Below, piece by piece: positions 31,663 through 38,607 of a stretch of 38,607 nucleotides of DNA; position 1 is the stretch's first letter; every line of letters starts with the position of its first letter. The stretch spans positions 1 to 38,607 of the forward strand of contig JALOSF010000019.1 in NCBI GenBank assembly GCA_025458525.1, given 5' to 3'. The stretch is from Cypionkella sp. (GTDB lineage Bacteria > Pseudomonadota > Alphaproteobacteria > Rhodobacterales > Rhodobacteraceae). The translations under genes were made by a program, and so were the position numbers. The notes below the pieces were generated by a model. The model did no database searches. It saw nothing but the letters and a program-made list of their open reading frames with translations, and had not been told where the DNA came from.

Positions 31663-32082
31663 TCAGGGGGCGGGTGCCACTTCAAGCACGACGACGCAGG
31701 GCGCTGCGGCCTTGCGTGCGGCATCACAGGCGGCAAGCGCCGCGCTGCGCGCAGCGGCCGCATCGGGCAAATCGCCAAGCGCCACCGCCGATGGCACCGG
31801 CGCGCCATCGCGCACGAAGCCTTCCTCGGGCGAAACGGCAAGCGCCGCGTGGCCGGTGCGGCTGGTGACGAACAGCGACAGCGCCTGATCGTTGGAGGCA
31901 ACGAGCCGCAGCGTCGCCAACTCCTCCTCGGTCAGGAAGGGATGAACATGCAGGCTGACCGCGCTGCCGCCGATCGTGCTGGCCTCGACCGGAACGCTCT
32001 GGGCATGGGCGCCCGCAAACGGCAGGACCGCGGTTGCAACGGCTGCCAGAGCCCCGGCAATGGTGAAAGTGGTGCGGCGCAT
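31663..32082 (-). CDS. Secreted hypothetical protein upstream of hemA
   Basis: A 139-residue protein with a signal peptide (RRTTFTIAGALAAVATAVLP, cleavage near AGAHAQ). The mature part has HVHPFLTEEELATLRLVASN, GHAALAVSPEEGFVRDGAPV and an Ala-rich helix with two cysteines (CDAARKAAAPC) that could form a disulfide. I do not recognise a family. It is upstream of hemA on the same strand, 177 bases apart, and an FNR-type box lies between them, so hemA probably has its own promoter. A GGGGG stretch 4 bases before the ATG is the only ribosome site visible. Confidence 0.75.
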   Translation of the reverse strand: MRRTTFTIAGALAAVATAVLPFAGAHAQSVPVEASTIGGSAVSLHVHPFLTEEELATLRLVASNDQALSLFVTSRTGHAALAVSPEEGFVRDGAPVPSAVALGDLPDAAAARSAALAACDAARKAAAPCVVVLEVAPAP

Positions 32083-32113
32083 TATGCCCCCTTTTGTCGT
32101 CTGACTACGTCCC

Positions 32114-32136
32114 CTTGGGCGGGCATGTAGCCCAAG
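32114..32136. repeat. Inverted repeat in the divergent promoter region before the M20 peptidase
   Basis: CTTGGGC and GCCCAAG form a perfect 7-bp inverted repeat around a 9-base centre, between the divergent secreted-protein and M20 genes. It may be an operator or a 5' mRNA hairpin; nothing decides between these. Confidence 0.3.
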
Positions 32137-32214
32137 CCTGCGGCTCTGGACAGTGCCTCACATCCTGTTACGGTCGAAAATATCATCACAATCCCTTATG
32201 AAGCGGAAAGAAAC

Positions 32215-33585
32215 ATGTCTCTGGACAAAGTCCTTGCCCGGATCGACGCCGATCTGGACCAGTCCGTCAGCCGCCTGATGGCGCTCCTGCGCATCCCCTC
32301 GATTTCGACCGATCCGGCCTATGCTGCCGATTGCGCCCGCGCCGCCGACTGGCTGGTCGCCGAATTGCAGAGCCTTGGCTTTGACGCCTCAAGCCGCCCG
32401 ACGCCCGGCCATCCGATGGTGGTGGCCCATGGTGGCCAAGGCGCGCGGCACCTGCTGTTTTACGGCCATTACGATGTGCAGCCCGTCGATCCGCTGGCGC
32501 TCTGGCACCGCGACCCGTTCGACCCCGAGGTGCAGGACACGCCCAAGGGCCGGGTGATCCGGGCGCGCGGCGCCGCCGATGACAAGGGCCAGCTGATGAC
32601 CTTCGTCGAAGCCTGCCGCGCGTGGAAGGCGGTGCATGGCACGCTGCCCGGCAAGCTCACGCTGTTTTTCGAGGGCGAGGAAGAATCAGGCTCGCCCAGC
32701 CTGATCCCTTTCATGAAAGACCATGCGGCCGAGTTGACGGCGGATATCGCGCTGATCTGCGATACCGGCCTGTTCGAGGACACCACCCCCGCGATCGTCA
32801 CCATGCTGCGCGGTCTGCTGGGCGAGGAGCTGACGATCCGCGGGCCCGACAAGGACCTGCATTCGGGCATGTATGGCGGGGCGGCGATCAACCCGATCCG
32901 GGTTCTGACGCGCATCCTGGGCCGTCTGCATGACGAGACGGGCCGCATCACCGTGCCGCATTTCTATGACGGCGTGCAGGAATTGCCCGAGGCGATCCGC
33001 GCCCAATGGCAGGCGCTTGCCTTTGACCATGCGAAGTTTCTGGGCGATGTCGATCTGTCCGTCCCTGCCGGCGAACAGGACCGCACCCCGCTTGAAATGC
33101 TGTGGTCGCGCCCGACGGCCGAAATCAATGGCATCTGGGGGGGCTATACCGGCGACGGGTTCAAGACCGTGCTGCCGTCCGAGGCCCATGCCAAGGTCAG
33201 CTTCCGCCTTGTGCCGGGCCAAGACCCCGACGCGCTGCGCGGCCATTTCCGCGACTGGGTGCGCGCGCAGCTTCCCGCCGATTGCACGGTCGAATTCCAT
33301 GCCCATGGCAACGGCCCGGCGGGCGTGATGTCGGTCGAGGCCCCCGCCTTTGACGCGGCCCGCCAGGCGCTGAGCGAGGAATGGGGCAAGCCCGCCGCCT
33401 TTGTGGGCTGCGGCGGATCGATCCCGATTGCGGGCTATTTCAAGACCGTGCTGGGGATGGATGCCATGCTGATCGGTTTTGGCCGTGATGACGACCTGAT
33501 CCACAGCCCGAACGAGAAATACGATCTGGAGTGTTTCCACAAGGGCATCCGGTCCTGGGCGCGGGTCTTGGCCCGGCTGACCTGA
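32215..33585 (+). CDS. M20 family dipeptidase/deacylase
   Basis: A 456-residue zinc peptidase of the M20 family, closest in layout to the carnosinase/DUG1-like dipeptidases. Metal and catalytic motifs: FYGHYDVQP (His85, Asp87), RGAADDKGQLM (Asp bridging ligand near 122), FFEGEEESGSPS (Glu155 base, Glu156 ligand), CDTG, and the C-terminal HSPNEKYDLE with the last His. The lid domain contains the expected KDLHSGMYGG with its substrate-binding His. No signal peptide, so it is cytoplasmic. GGAAAG lies upstream of the ATG. Exact substrate cannot be told from sequence. Confidence 0.93.
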   Translation: MSLDKVLARIDADLDQSVSRLMALLRIPSISTDPAYAADCARAADWLVAELQSLGFDASSRPTPGHPMVVAHGGQGARHLLFYGHYDVQPVDPLALWHRDPFDPEVQDTPKGRVIRARGAADDKGQLMTFVEACRAWKAVHGTLPGKLTLFFEGEEESGSPSLIPFMKDHAAELTADIALICDTGLFEDTTPAIVTMLRGLLGEELTIRGPDKDLHSGMYGGAAINPIRVLTRILGRLHDETGRITVPHFYDGVQELPEAIRAQWQALAFDHAKFLGDVDLSVPAGEQDRTPLEMLWSRPTAEINGIWGGYTGDGFKTVLPSEAHAKVSFRLVPGQDPDALRGHFRDWVRAQLPADCTVEFHAHGNGPAGVMSVEAPAFDAARQALSEEWGKPAAFVGCGGSIPIAGYFKTVLGMDAMLIGFGRDDDLIHSPNEKYDLECFHKGIRSWARVLARLT

Positions 33586-33599
33586 CAGACGCAAAGCCG

Positions 33600-33634
33600 C
33601 CGCAAGCGGGGCAGCACCTGGCCCCCGCTTGTGG
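33600..33634. other. Hairpin between the M20 and GNAT genes
   Basis: CCGCAAGCGGGG pairs with CCCCGCTTGTGG (12 bp, one G·U) around an 11-base loop, 14 bases after the M20 stop. No U-tract follows, so it may stabilise the M20 mRNA end or act with Rho. Confidence 0.35.
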
Positions 33635-33666
33635 CGCAGCGCCTCCGACAAAGCGGGACACAGGCC

Positions 33667-34104
33667 ATGGATATCAGAACGGCAACAGCCGCCGACGAGG
33701 CGGAGTGGCGGCGGCTTTGGGCCGGTTTTCTTGGGTTCTACGGGGTGACGCTGGACCCGGGCGTCACTAAGGCGACCTGGGCGCGCTGCATCGATCCCGG
33801 CCATGTAATGACGTGCCGCATCGCATTTGCGGGCGACACGGCCCTTGGCTTTGCCATCCATCATCCGCATTGCTCGACCTGGGTGGCAGGGGATGATGTC
33901 TATCTGGAAGACCTGTTCGTCGCCCCCGAAGCGCGCGGGCGCGGCGTGGGGCGGGCCTTGATCGAGGATCTGATCGCGATCGGGCGGGCCAGAGGCTGGC
34001 ACCGGCTCTATTGGAACACCGACCGCGGCAATGCCGCGGCACGGCGGCTTTACGACCGGTTTTGCGCCGAGGATGGCCACATCCGCTATCGCCTGCGGCT
34101 ATAG
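33667..34104 (+). CDS. GNAT family N-acetyltransferase
   Basis: A 145-residue acetyltransferase. The acetyl-CoA site is in VYLEDLFVAPEARGRGVGRA (motif A, R-G-x-G-x-G/A) and the following motif B region contains HRLYWNTDRGNAAARRLYDR with the usual Asn and Tyr. The N-terminus DIRTATAADEAEWRRLW is typical of the family. Substrate unknown. The ribosome site is weak (ACAGG close to the ATG). Its stop shares the hexamer CTATAG with the convergent secreted-protein gene. Confidence 0.9.
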   Translation: MDIRTATAADEAEWRRLWAGFLGFYGVTLDPGVTKATWARCIDPGHVMTCRIAFAGDTALGFAIHHPHCSTWVAGDDVYLEDLFVAPEARGRGVGRALIEDLIAIGRARGWHRLYWNTDRGNAAARRLYDRFCAEDGHIRYRLRL

Positions 34105-34422
34105 ATCGCCATAGCGCCCAAGCCGGACAAAGCCGGTTTCCTCGCGAAAGCGCAGCGTGATGCCCTGCCGGTCCACGGCGGCGCAGATCGGGCGACTGTT
34201 GACCCAGACTTCGCAGTAGCGGTCGCCCTCGACCCGCCATTCGCCCCAGGCCCCGGCGCGGATCGTGCGACCATCGGCCCGGAAATCCTGGGCCACACCT
34301 TCGGGAAACACCACCACCCGCGCGCTCAGCGCCTCGGCGATCTGCTCGCCGGTCAGTTGCTCCCACGCCTCGGCCCAAACCACGCCGGGCCATAGCAGCG
34401 CCCCCGCCATCCACAGCCGCAT
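34099..34422 (-). CDS. Small secreted hypothetical protein with two cysteines
   Basis: A 107-residue protein with a signal peptide (MRLWMAGALLWPGVVWAEA) and a mature part with LTGEQIAEALSARVVVFPEG, GRTIRAGAWGEWRVEGDRYC and VNSRPICAAVDRQGITLRFR. Cys70 and Cys80 could form a disulfide. The 'lt-G-EI..aL.gr' opening followed by a W/G-rich beta core resembles small periplasmic proteins of the DUF995-like kind, but I cannot assign it firmly. The gene ends 6 bases inside the 3' end of the GNAT gene on the opposite strand and is divergent from purB. Confidence 0.72.
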   Translation of the reverse strand: MRLWMAGALLWPGVVWAEAWEQLTGEQIAEALSARVVVFPEGVAQDFRADGRTIRAGAWGEWRVEGDRYCEVWVNSRPICAAVDRQGITLRFREETGFVRLGRYGDL

Positions 34423-34500
34423 CGGCCCCCCTTTTCCTTGCGTCACCGCCTGCGGCAGTCTAAGGGGGCCGCGCACCCCCTTTCCAATGATAGGTTCGTG

Positions 34501-35805
34501 ATGATCCCGCGCTATTCCCGCCCCGAGATGGTTGCCCTCTGGTCGCCAGCCACGAAATTCCGCATCTGGTATGAGATCGAGGCCCATGCCTGCGACGCGA
34601 TGGCCGATCTGGGCGTGATCCCGCGCGCCAATGCCGAAGCGGTCTGGCGGGCCAAGGATGTGGAATTCGATGTGGCCCGGATCGACGAGATCGAGGCCGT
34701 CACCAAGCATGACGTGATCGCCTTTCTGACCCATCTTGCCGAACATATCGGGGCCGAGGATGCGCGTTTCGTGCATCAGGGCATGACATCCTCGGATGTG
34801 CTGGACACCACGCTGAACATTCAACTGGTGCGCGCGGCCGATATCCTGCTTGCGGGGATGGACCGCGTTCTGGCCGCGCTGAAGGCACGCGCCCATGAAC
34901 ACAAGGACACCGTGCGCATCGGCCGCAGCCATGGCATCCATGCCGAACCCACGACCATGGGCCTGACCTTTGCGCGGTTCTATGCCGAAATGGCGCGCGG
35001 GCGTGCGCGTCTGGTCAATGCGCGGGCCGAAGTGGCCACCGGCGCGATTTCCGGCGCGGTCGGCACCTTTGCCAACATCGACCCGCGGGTCGAGGAGCAT
35101 GTCTGCGCCAAGATGGGTCTGGTGCCAGAGCCGATTTCCACCCAAGTCATCCCGCGCGACCGTCATGCGATGTTCTTTGCCACCCTTGGCGTGATCGCCA
35201 GCAGCATCGAGAATATCGCGACCGAGTTCCGCCACATGCAGCGCACCGAAGTGCTGGAGGCAGAGGAATTCTTTTCCCCCGGGCAAAAGGGCAGCTCTGC
35301 CATGCCGCACAAGCGCAACCCGGTGCTGACTGAAAACCTGACCGGGCTTGCCCGGCTGGTGCGCATGGCCGTGGTGCCCGCGATGGAAAACGTGGCACTC
35401 TGGCACGAGCGGGACATCAGCCATTCATCGGTTGAACGCGCGATCGGCCCCGATGCCACCATCACGCTGGATTTCGCGCTGCACCGTCTGGCGGGCGTCG
35501 TGGAAAAGCTGGTGGTCTATCCGCAGAACATGCTGGCCAACATGAACAAGTTCCGCGGCCTTGTAATGAGCCAGCGGGTGCTGCTGGCGCTGACGCAGGC
35601 AGGCGTGTCGCGCGAAGACAGCTACCGTCTGGTGCAGCGCAATGCGATGAAGGTCTGGGAACAGGGGGCCGATTTCAAGACCGAGCTTCTGGCCGACCCC
35701 GAGGTGACGGCCGCCCTGACCCCCGCCGAGATCGAGGAGAAATTCGACCTTGGCTATCACACCAAACATGTGGACACGATCTTTGCCCGCGTGTTCGGCA
35801 AGTAA
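34501..35805 (+). CDS. purB: Adenylosuccinate lyase
   Basis: A 434-residue PurB, acting at two steps of purine synthesis: cleavage of SAICAR to AICAR and of adenylosuccinate to AMP. Seen: [20 protein letters not shown] at the N-terminus, [34 protein letters not shown] with the catalytic His, and the fumarase/ASL signature [11 protein letters not shown]. Length is standard. The preceding GTG is directly adjacent in frame, but the ATG at 34501 is preferred. The hairpin 35818–35839 lies 13 bases after the stop. Confidence 0.97.
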   Translation: MIPRYSRPEMVALWSPATKFRIWYEIEAHACDAMADLGVIPRANAEAVWRAKDVEFDVARIDEIEAVTKHDVIAFLTHLAEHIGAEDARFVHQGMTSSDVLDTTLNIQLVRAADILLAGMDRVLAALKARAHEHKDTVRIGRSHGIHAEPTTMGLTFARFYAEMARGRARLVNARAEVATGAISGAVGTFANIDPRVEEHVCAKMGLVPEPISTQVIPRDRHAMFFATLGVIASSIENIATEFRHMQRTEVLEAEEFFSPGQKGSSAMPHKRNPVLTENLTGLARLVRMAVVPAMENVALWHERDISHSSVERAIGPDATITLDFALHRLAGVVEKLVVYPQNMLANMNKFRGLVMSQRVLLALTQAGVSREDSYRLVQRNAMKVWEQGADFKTELLADPEVTAALTPAEIEEKFDLGYHTKHVDTIFARVFGK

Positions 35806-35817
35806 CGAAGGCGTGAC

Positions 35818-35839
35818 CGGCGGCAGGGCGGTGCCGCCG
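35818..35839 (+). terminator. Hairpin after purB
   Basis: CGGCGGCA pairs perfectly with TGCCGCCG (8 bp) around GGGCGG. It is followed by AATTGCGC without a U-tract, so this is a weak terminator candidate. Confidence 0.35.
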
Positions 35840-35913
35840 AATTGCGCGCTTGATGCGGCAAAATCCGTGCTATGATTTCGGTCTCCACACTCAGCCAACA
35901 GGAAGGACGCAGG

Positions 35914-36075
35914 ATGAAGACAAAGATCACCGCCGCCGTCATCGCCCTTATGCTGCTGCCCAGCGTATCGATGGCCTATTGCTCTGGCGCGAAGGAAATC
36001 ACCGCCTCGTCGTGCAAGGAAGGGTCAAGCTGGGATCAGACCAAGGGCGAATGCGTTCTGACGCCCACCACCTGA
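35914..36075 (+). CDS. Tiny secreted three-cysteine protein
   Basis: A 53-residue precursor: a signal peptide (MKTKITAAVIALMLLPSVSM, cleavage near SMA) and a mature peptide of about 33 residues with cysteines in YCSG, SSCKEG and GECV. The spacing C-x11-C-x12-C with Trp and Gly before the last Cys recalls peritrophin/chitin-binding-like modules, but one cysteine is unpaired in a monomer. AAGGA precedes the ATG. A possible promoter is TTGATG (35850–35855) and TATGAT (35871–35876), though the spacer is only 15 bases. No firm family; the export signal and ribosome site make it credible as a gene. Confidence 0.68.
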   Translation: MKTKITAAVIALMLLPSVSMAYCSGAKEITASSCKEGSSWDQTKGECVLTPTT

Positions 36076-36081
36076 TCGGGC

Positions 36082-36098
36082 GTAAGGGGGCGTTAACC
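36082..36098 (+). promoter_or_regulatory. CtrA-like full site upstream of the fliG-like gene
   Basis: GTAA, seven bases, then TTAACC: this matches the CtrA consensus TTAA-N7-TTAA at 7 of 8 positions. It is 48–64 bases upstream of the start codon, a normal distance for CtrA activation. Confidence 0.45.
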
Positions 36099-36145
36099 CG
36101 GGTCTGACACTCTGCCTTTCGCAGGATCACCAGAACGGGGCCACC

Positions 36146-37228
36146 ATGCCGAACGATACCAGTTCCCATTTGGCGCGCATCGCTCCGGCGCAGCGCGCCA
36201 TTTCACTTGGGGGCAGCACCGGGGAACGCCGCCCGCCGACACCGCGCGAAAAGGCCGCGATCATCGTCCGCCTGATGCTTGCCGAAGGCACCACCGTGCC
36301 GCTCGCAGCCCTTCCCGAACATATGCAGGCCGCCCTGACCGAACAGATCGGCCAGATGCGCCTTGTGGATCGTGCCACCCTCTCCGCCGTGGTGGAGGAG
36401 TTCTTGTCCGAGCTGGAGGAGGTCGGCCTGTCCTTTCCCGGTGGCATCGATGCCGCGCTGACCATGATGGACGGTCACATAAGCCCGACCGCCGCCAGCC
36501 GGTTGCGCCGTCTGGCCGGGGCGTCGGGAAAATCCGATCCCTGGGACCGGCTGACCAGCCTGCCGGCCGAACGTCTTTTGCCGGTGCTGGAGGCCGAGAG
36601 CGTCGAGGTGGCTGCCGTGATGCTGTCGAAACTTCCGGTGCCAAAGGCGGCCGAACTGCTGGGCAAACTGCCGGGGGAGCGGGCACGGCGTGTGGCCTAT
36701 GCCGTGTCGATGACCGGCGCGGTTGACCCCGAAACCGTGCGCCGGATCGGGTTTTCCCTTGCCGGGCAATTGGATGCGCAACCCGCCCGCGCCTTTGACG
36801 CGGGGCCGGTGGAACGGGTGGGCGCGATCCTCAACATCTCGACCGCCGCCACGCGAGAGGATGTGTTGCAGGGGCTTGATGCCGAAGATGCCGATTTCGC
36901 CGAACAGGTGCGCAAGGCGATCTTCACCTTCACCCATATTCCCGCCCGGATCATGCCGCGCGATATCCCGAAAATCGTGCGCATGGTGGATATGGCCGTG
37001 CTTGTCACCGCCTTTGCCGCGGCACAGACCCAGCCAAAGCAGGCCCCGGTCGTGGAATTCTTCCTTGCCAACATGTCGCAGCGCATGGCTCAAAGCATCC
37101 GCGACGACATGGCCGCCCGCGGCAAGGTCAAGGACAAGGATGCCGAGGAGGCGATGAACGCCATCGTCACCACGATCCGCCAACTGGAAGGCGCTGGTGA
37201 AATCGTGATGACCCGAGACGAGGACTGA
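36146..37228 (+). CDS. fliG: FliG-like flagellar motor switch protein
   Basis: A 360-residue FliG-family protein. FliG is the rotor protein that meets the stator and sets torque and direction. Armadillo-like repeats fill the middle (ESVEVAAVMLSKLPVPKAAE, LLGKLPGERARRVAYAVSM) and the C-terminal torque domain shows the PRDIPKIVRMVDMAVLVTA helix and FFLANMSQRMAQSIRDDMAA, close to canonical 'F..NMS.R....L.DD'. The usual EHPQ motif of the middle domain is replaced by ESVE. No other flagellar gene is in the window. Ribosome site is weak. A CtrA-like site lies upstream. Confidence 0.8.
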   Translation: MPNDTSSHLARIAPAQRAISLGGSTGERRPPTPREKAAIIVRLMLAEGTTVPLAALPEHMQAALTEQIGQMRLVDRATLSAVVEEFLSELEEVGLSFPGGIDAALTMMDGHISPTAASRLRRLAGASGKSDPWDRLTSLPAERLLPVLEAESVEVAAVMLSKLPVPKAAELLGKLPGERARRVAYAVSMTGAVDPETVRRIGFSLAGQLDAQPARAFDAGPVERVGAILNISTAATREDVLQGLDAEDADFAEQVRKAIFTFTHIPARIMPRDIPKIVRMVDMAVLVTAFAAAQTQPKQAPVVEFFLANMSQRMAQSIRDDMAARGKVKDKDAEEAMNAIVTTIRQLEGAGEIVMTRDED

Positions 37229-37286
37229 CCCCGCAGGGTTGTGCGGCCACGCGGCGCAGGATAGCGTCCGCGCCAAAGGACGCGCG

Positions 37287-38159
37287 ATGACCCTGCCGAC
37301 ACAAAAAGACACCAGACGTGGCATCTTGTTGATGGTGCTTGCGATTTTCTGCTTTGCCGCGATGGATGCCGCGGCCAAGGGGTTGATCGCGCGCTATCCG
37401 GTGCCGCAAGTGGTCTGGGCGCGCTTTGCCGGGCAGGTCATCATCGTGGCGCTGATCCTTGGCCCGCGACTGCCGCAGATGCTGCGCACGGATTGGCCGG
37501 TGCTGCACCTTGTGCGTTCGGTCTGCCAGCTTGGGGCGATTGCCTGCTTCTTCTCGGCCCTGCCCTTCATTGGCCTCGCCGAGGCGACGGCTCTGGGCGA
37601 TCTGAACCCGGTGCTGATCACGCTGGGGGCGGCGCTGTTTCTTGGTGAAAGGCTGGGGCCGCGGCGGCTTGCCGGGGTGGTGGCGGCGCTGATCGGCGCG
37701 CTGATCATCATCCGGCCCGGCCTTGCGGTCTTTACCCCGGCGGCGTTGCTGCCCTTGGCGGCGGCGATGTTCTATGCGGTCAATGCCCTGCTCACGCGCA
37801 AGCTCGGCCCGCGCGAAAGCGCCTGGACGCCGATGATCCTGGCCGCCCTGTTCGGCATGGCGGCCACGTCGTCCGTGCTCCCCTTTGTCTGGGCGCCGAT
37901 CGCCCCTGCCGATCTGCCCTCTTTCCTGCTGATCGGGGTGCTGGGCACCGGGGCGCAACTGGCGCTGATCCGGGCCTTCACCCTGGCCGAGGCCAGCAGC
38001 GTCGCGCCCTTTGCCTATGTCGGGCTGATCTTTGCCACGGGCTGGGGCTATATCCTGTATGACGAGGTGCCCGATCTGCCGACGTTGATCGGTGCGCTTG
38101 TGATCGTGGGGGCGGGACTTTATGTCTGGCATCGCGAAACCCGCATCCGCAGCGCATAA
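37287..38159 (+). CDS. EamA/DMT family transporter
   Basis: A 290-residue drug/metabolite-type transporter with ten predicted transmembrane helices in two EamA repeats. Repeat 1 begins GILLMVLAIFCFAAMDAAAK and ends in LGDLNPVLITLGAALFLGER; repeat 2 covers AALLPLAAAMFYAVNALLTR to GYILYDEVPDLPTLIGALVI. The 'A.....P....l....LGE' helix-4 motif is clear. Substrate unknown. AAGGA lies upstream of the ATG. An LpxL-like acyltransferase starts 20 bases after the stop, so the two are probably one transcript. Confidence 0.92.
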   Translation: MTLPTQKDTRRGILLMVLAIFCFAAMDAAAKGLIARYPVPQVVWARFAGQVIIVALILGPRLPQMLRTDWPVLHLVRSVCQLGAIACFFSALPFIGLAEATALGDLNPVLITLGAALFLGERLGPRRLAGVVAALIGALIIIRPGLAVFTPAALLPLAAAMFYAVNALLTRKLGPRESAWTPMILAALFGMAATSSVLPFVWAPIAPADLPSFLLIGVLGTGAQLALIRAFTLAEASSVAPFAYVGLIFATGWGYILYDEVPDLPTLIGALVIVGAGLYVWHRETRIRSA

Positions 38160-38179
38160 GGCAGATCACGGCAGCACCC

Positions 38180-38607
38180 ATGGCAGACGACCCCCCGCAT
38201 CCCAAGGGCACCTGGGGCCAATGGCTGACGGACCGCGTTATCCGCGCGCTCCTCGGGCTGCTGCTTGCGCTGCCCTATCGCTGGCGCGTCCCGCTCTGTG
38301 GCTGGGTCATGGCGCGGATCGTGGCGCCTCTGGCGGGCTGGCCCAAGCGTATCCGCGACAATCTGGCCCACACCCTGCCGGACCTGCCCGCCGATCAGAT
38401 CGACCGTCTGGTGGCGCGCGTGCCCGAAAACATCGGTCGCACCGTGATCGAGATCTATTCGGGCGCGGATTTCATCGCCCGCACGACGCAATTGCCGCTG
38501 ACCGGCGACGGGGTTGGCGCGCTCGAGGCCGCCCATCCCGCCGGGCGCCCGGTGATTCTGGCGACCGGGCATTTCGGCAATTATGATGCGGTGCGCGCCG
38601 CCCTGAT
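38180..38607 (+). CDS. LpxL/HtrB-like lipid A or lysophospholipid acyltransferase, N-terminal part (3' end outside window)
   Basis: The frame opens at the ATG at 38180 and stays open to the window end (142 codons). After an amphipathic N-terminus with RALLGLLLALPYRWRVPLCG, the segment PKRIRDNLAHTLPDLPADQI resembles the LpxL-family 'R..I..NL...FP..s..e', and the catalytic HX4D motif is present as GHFGNYD (His131, Asp136). Members acylate lipid A or lysophospholipids at the inner membrane. The gene is cut by the window, so length and C-terminal features cannot be judged. It follows the EamA transporter closely on the same strand. Confidence 0.85.
   Translation, partial: MADDPPHPKGTWGQWLTDRVIRALLGLLLALPYRWRVPLCGWVMARIVAPLAGWPKRIRDNLAHTLPDLPADQIDRLVARVPENIGRTVIEIYSGADFIARTTQLPLTGDGVGALEAAHPAGRPVILATGHFGNYDAVRAAL

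Noticed and set aside
32686-34080. A 464-codon frame antisense to the M20 peptidase and GNAT genes
   Set aside because: It runs across two clear genes and has no domain features; it is a GC-skew shadow.

Overview
The window is a gene-dense, GC-rich stretch of alphaproteobacterial chromosome, most likely from the Rhodobacteraceae (Paracoccaceae). The grounds are: a sciP–ctrA pair, zauP–zapA divergent from transketolase, ALA synthase (hemA) instead of the glutamyl-tRNA route to haem, a host-attachment (baeRF-type) protein, an Atm1-type ABC exporter, and an FNR-type box upstream of hemA. I found no tRNA, rRNA, insertion sequence, prophage or CRISPR. Nearly all of it is core housekeeping, so any novelty lies in small proteins, regulatory sites and gene arrangement.

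Layout. 1–1973 (+): the C-terminal part of purL, then bolA and grxD, a classic Fe-S partner pair. 2035–3264 (-): zauP–zapA–mliC, with overlapping reading frames, divergent from tkt (3486–5507, +). 5560–9065 (-): copper ATPase copA overlapping an M19 dipeptidase; the copper chaperone copZ is divergent. 9392–10113 (+): a Gln-rich 39-residue peptide and a TfoX C-terminal-domain protein. 10120–17727 (-): ndk, der, bamB, a YfgM-like protein, an Atm1-type exporter and a LysM protein. 17858–18412 (+): a LOG-family protein. 18440–20116 (-): host-attachment protein, sodB and hisI. 20182–20631 (+): an IscU-like scaffold divergent from hisI. 20775–26335 (-): a 39-residue membrane protein, recG, ligA, ctrA and sciP. 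26479–27615 (+): mnmA. 27670–32082 (-): ispG, a RodZ-like protein, hemA and a secreted hypothetical protein. 32215–38607 (+, apart from one small - gene): an M20 peptidase, a GNAT protein, purB, a tiny secreted Cys protein, a fliG-like gene, an EamA transporter and the start of an LpxL-like acyltransferase running off the window.

How the genes work together. Cell-cycle and division control is represented by ctrA/sciP, zapA/zauP and a RodZ-like protein. CtrA-like half-sites lie upstream of ctrA itself, and a CtrA-like site lies upstream of the fliG-like gene. Envelope biogenesis is represented by bamB, the YfgM-like protein, mliC and the LysM protein. Metal and redox handling is covered by copA/copZ, sodB, bolA/grxD, the IscU-like scaffold and the Atm1 exporter. 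The E. coli rodZ–ispG–hisS–yfgM–bamB–der run appears here as two separate blocks, yfgM–bamB–der and rodZ–ispG, in the same relative order.

The observations most worth a second look are a hairpin-plus-U-tract inside the 3' coding part of the TfoX-like gene, helically spaced AGAAC repeats in front of a 39-residue membrane protein, a MerR-style 19-bp-spacer promoter for copA, a scaffold protein lacking the third cluster cysteine, and a solitary fliG-like gene with a CtrA-like site.
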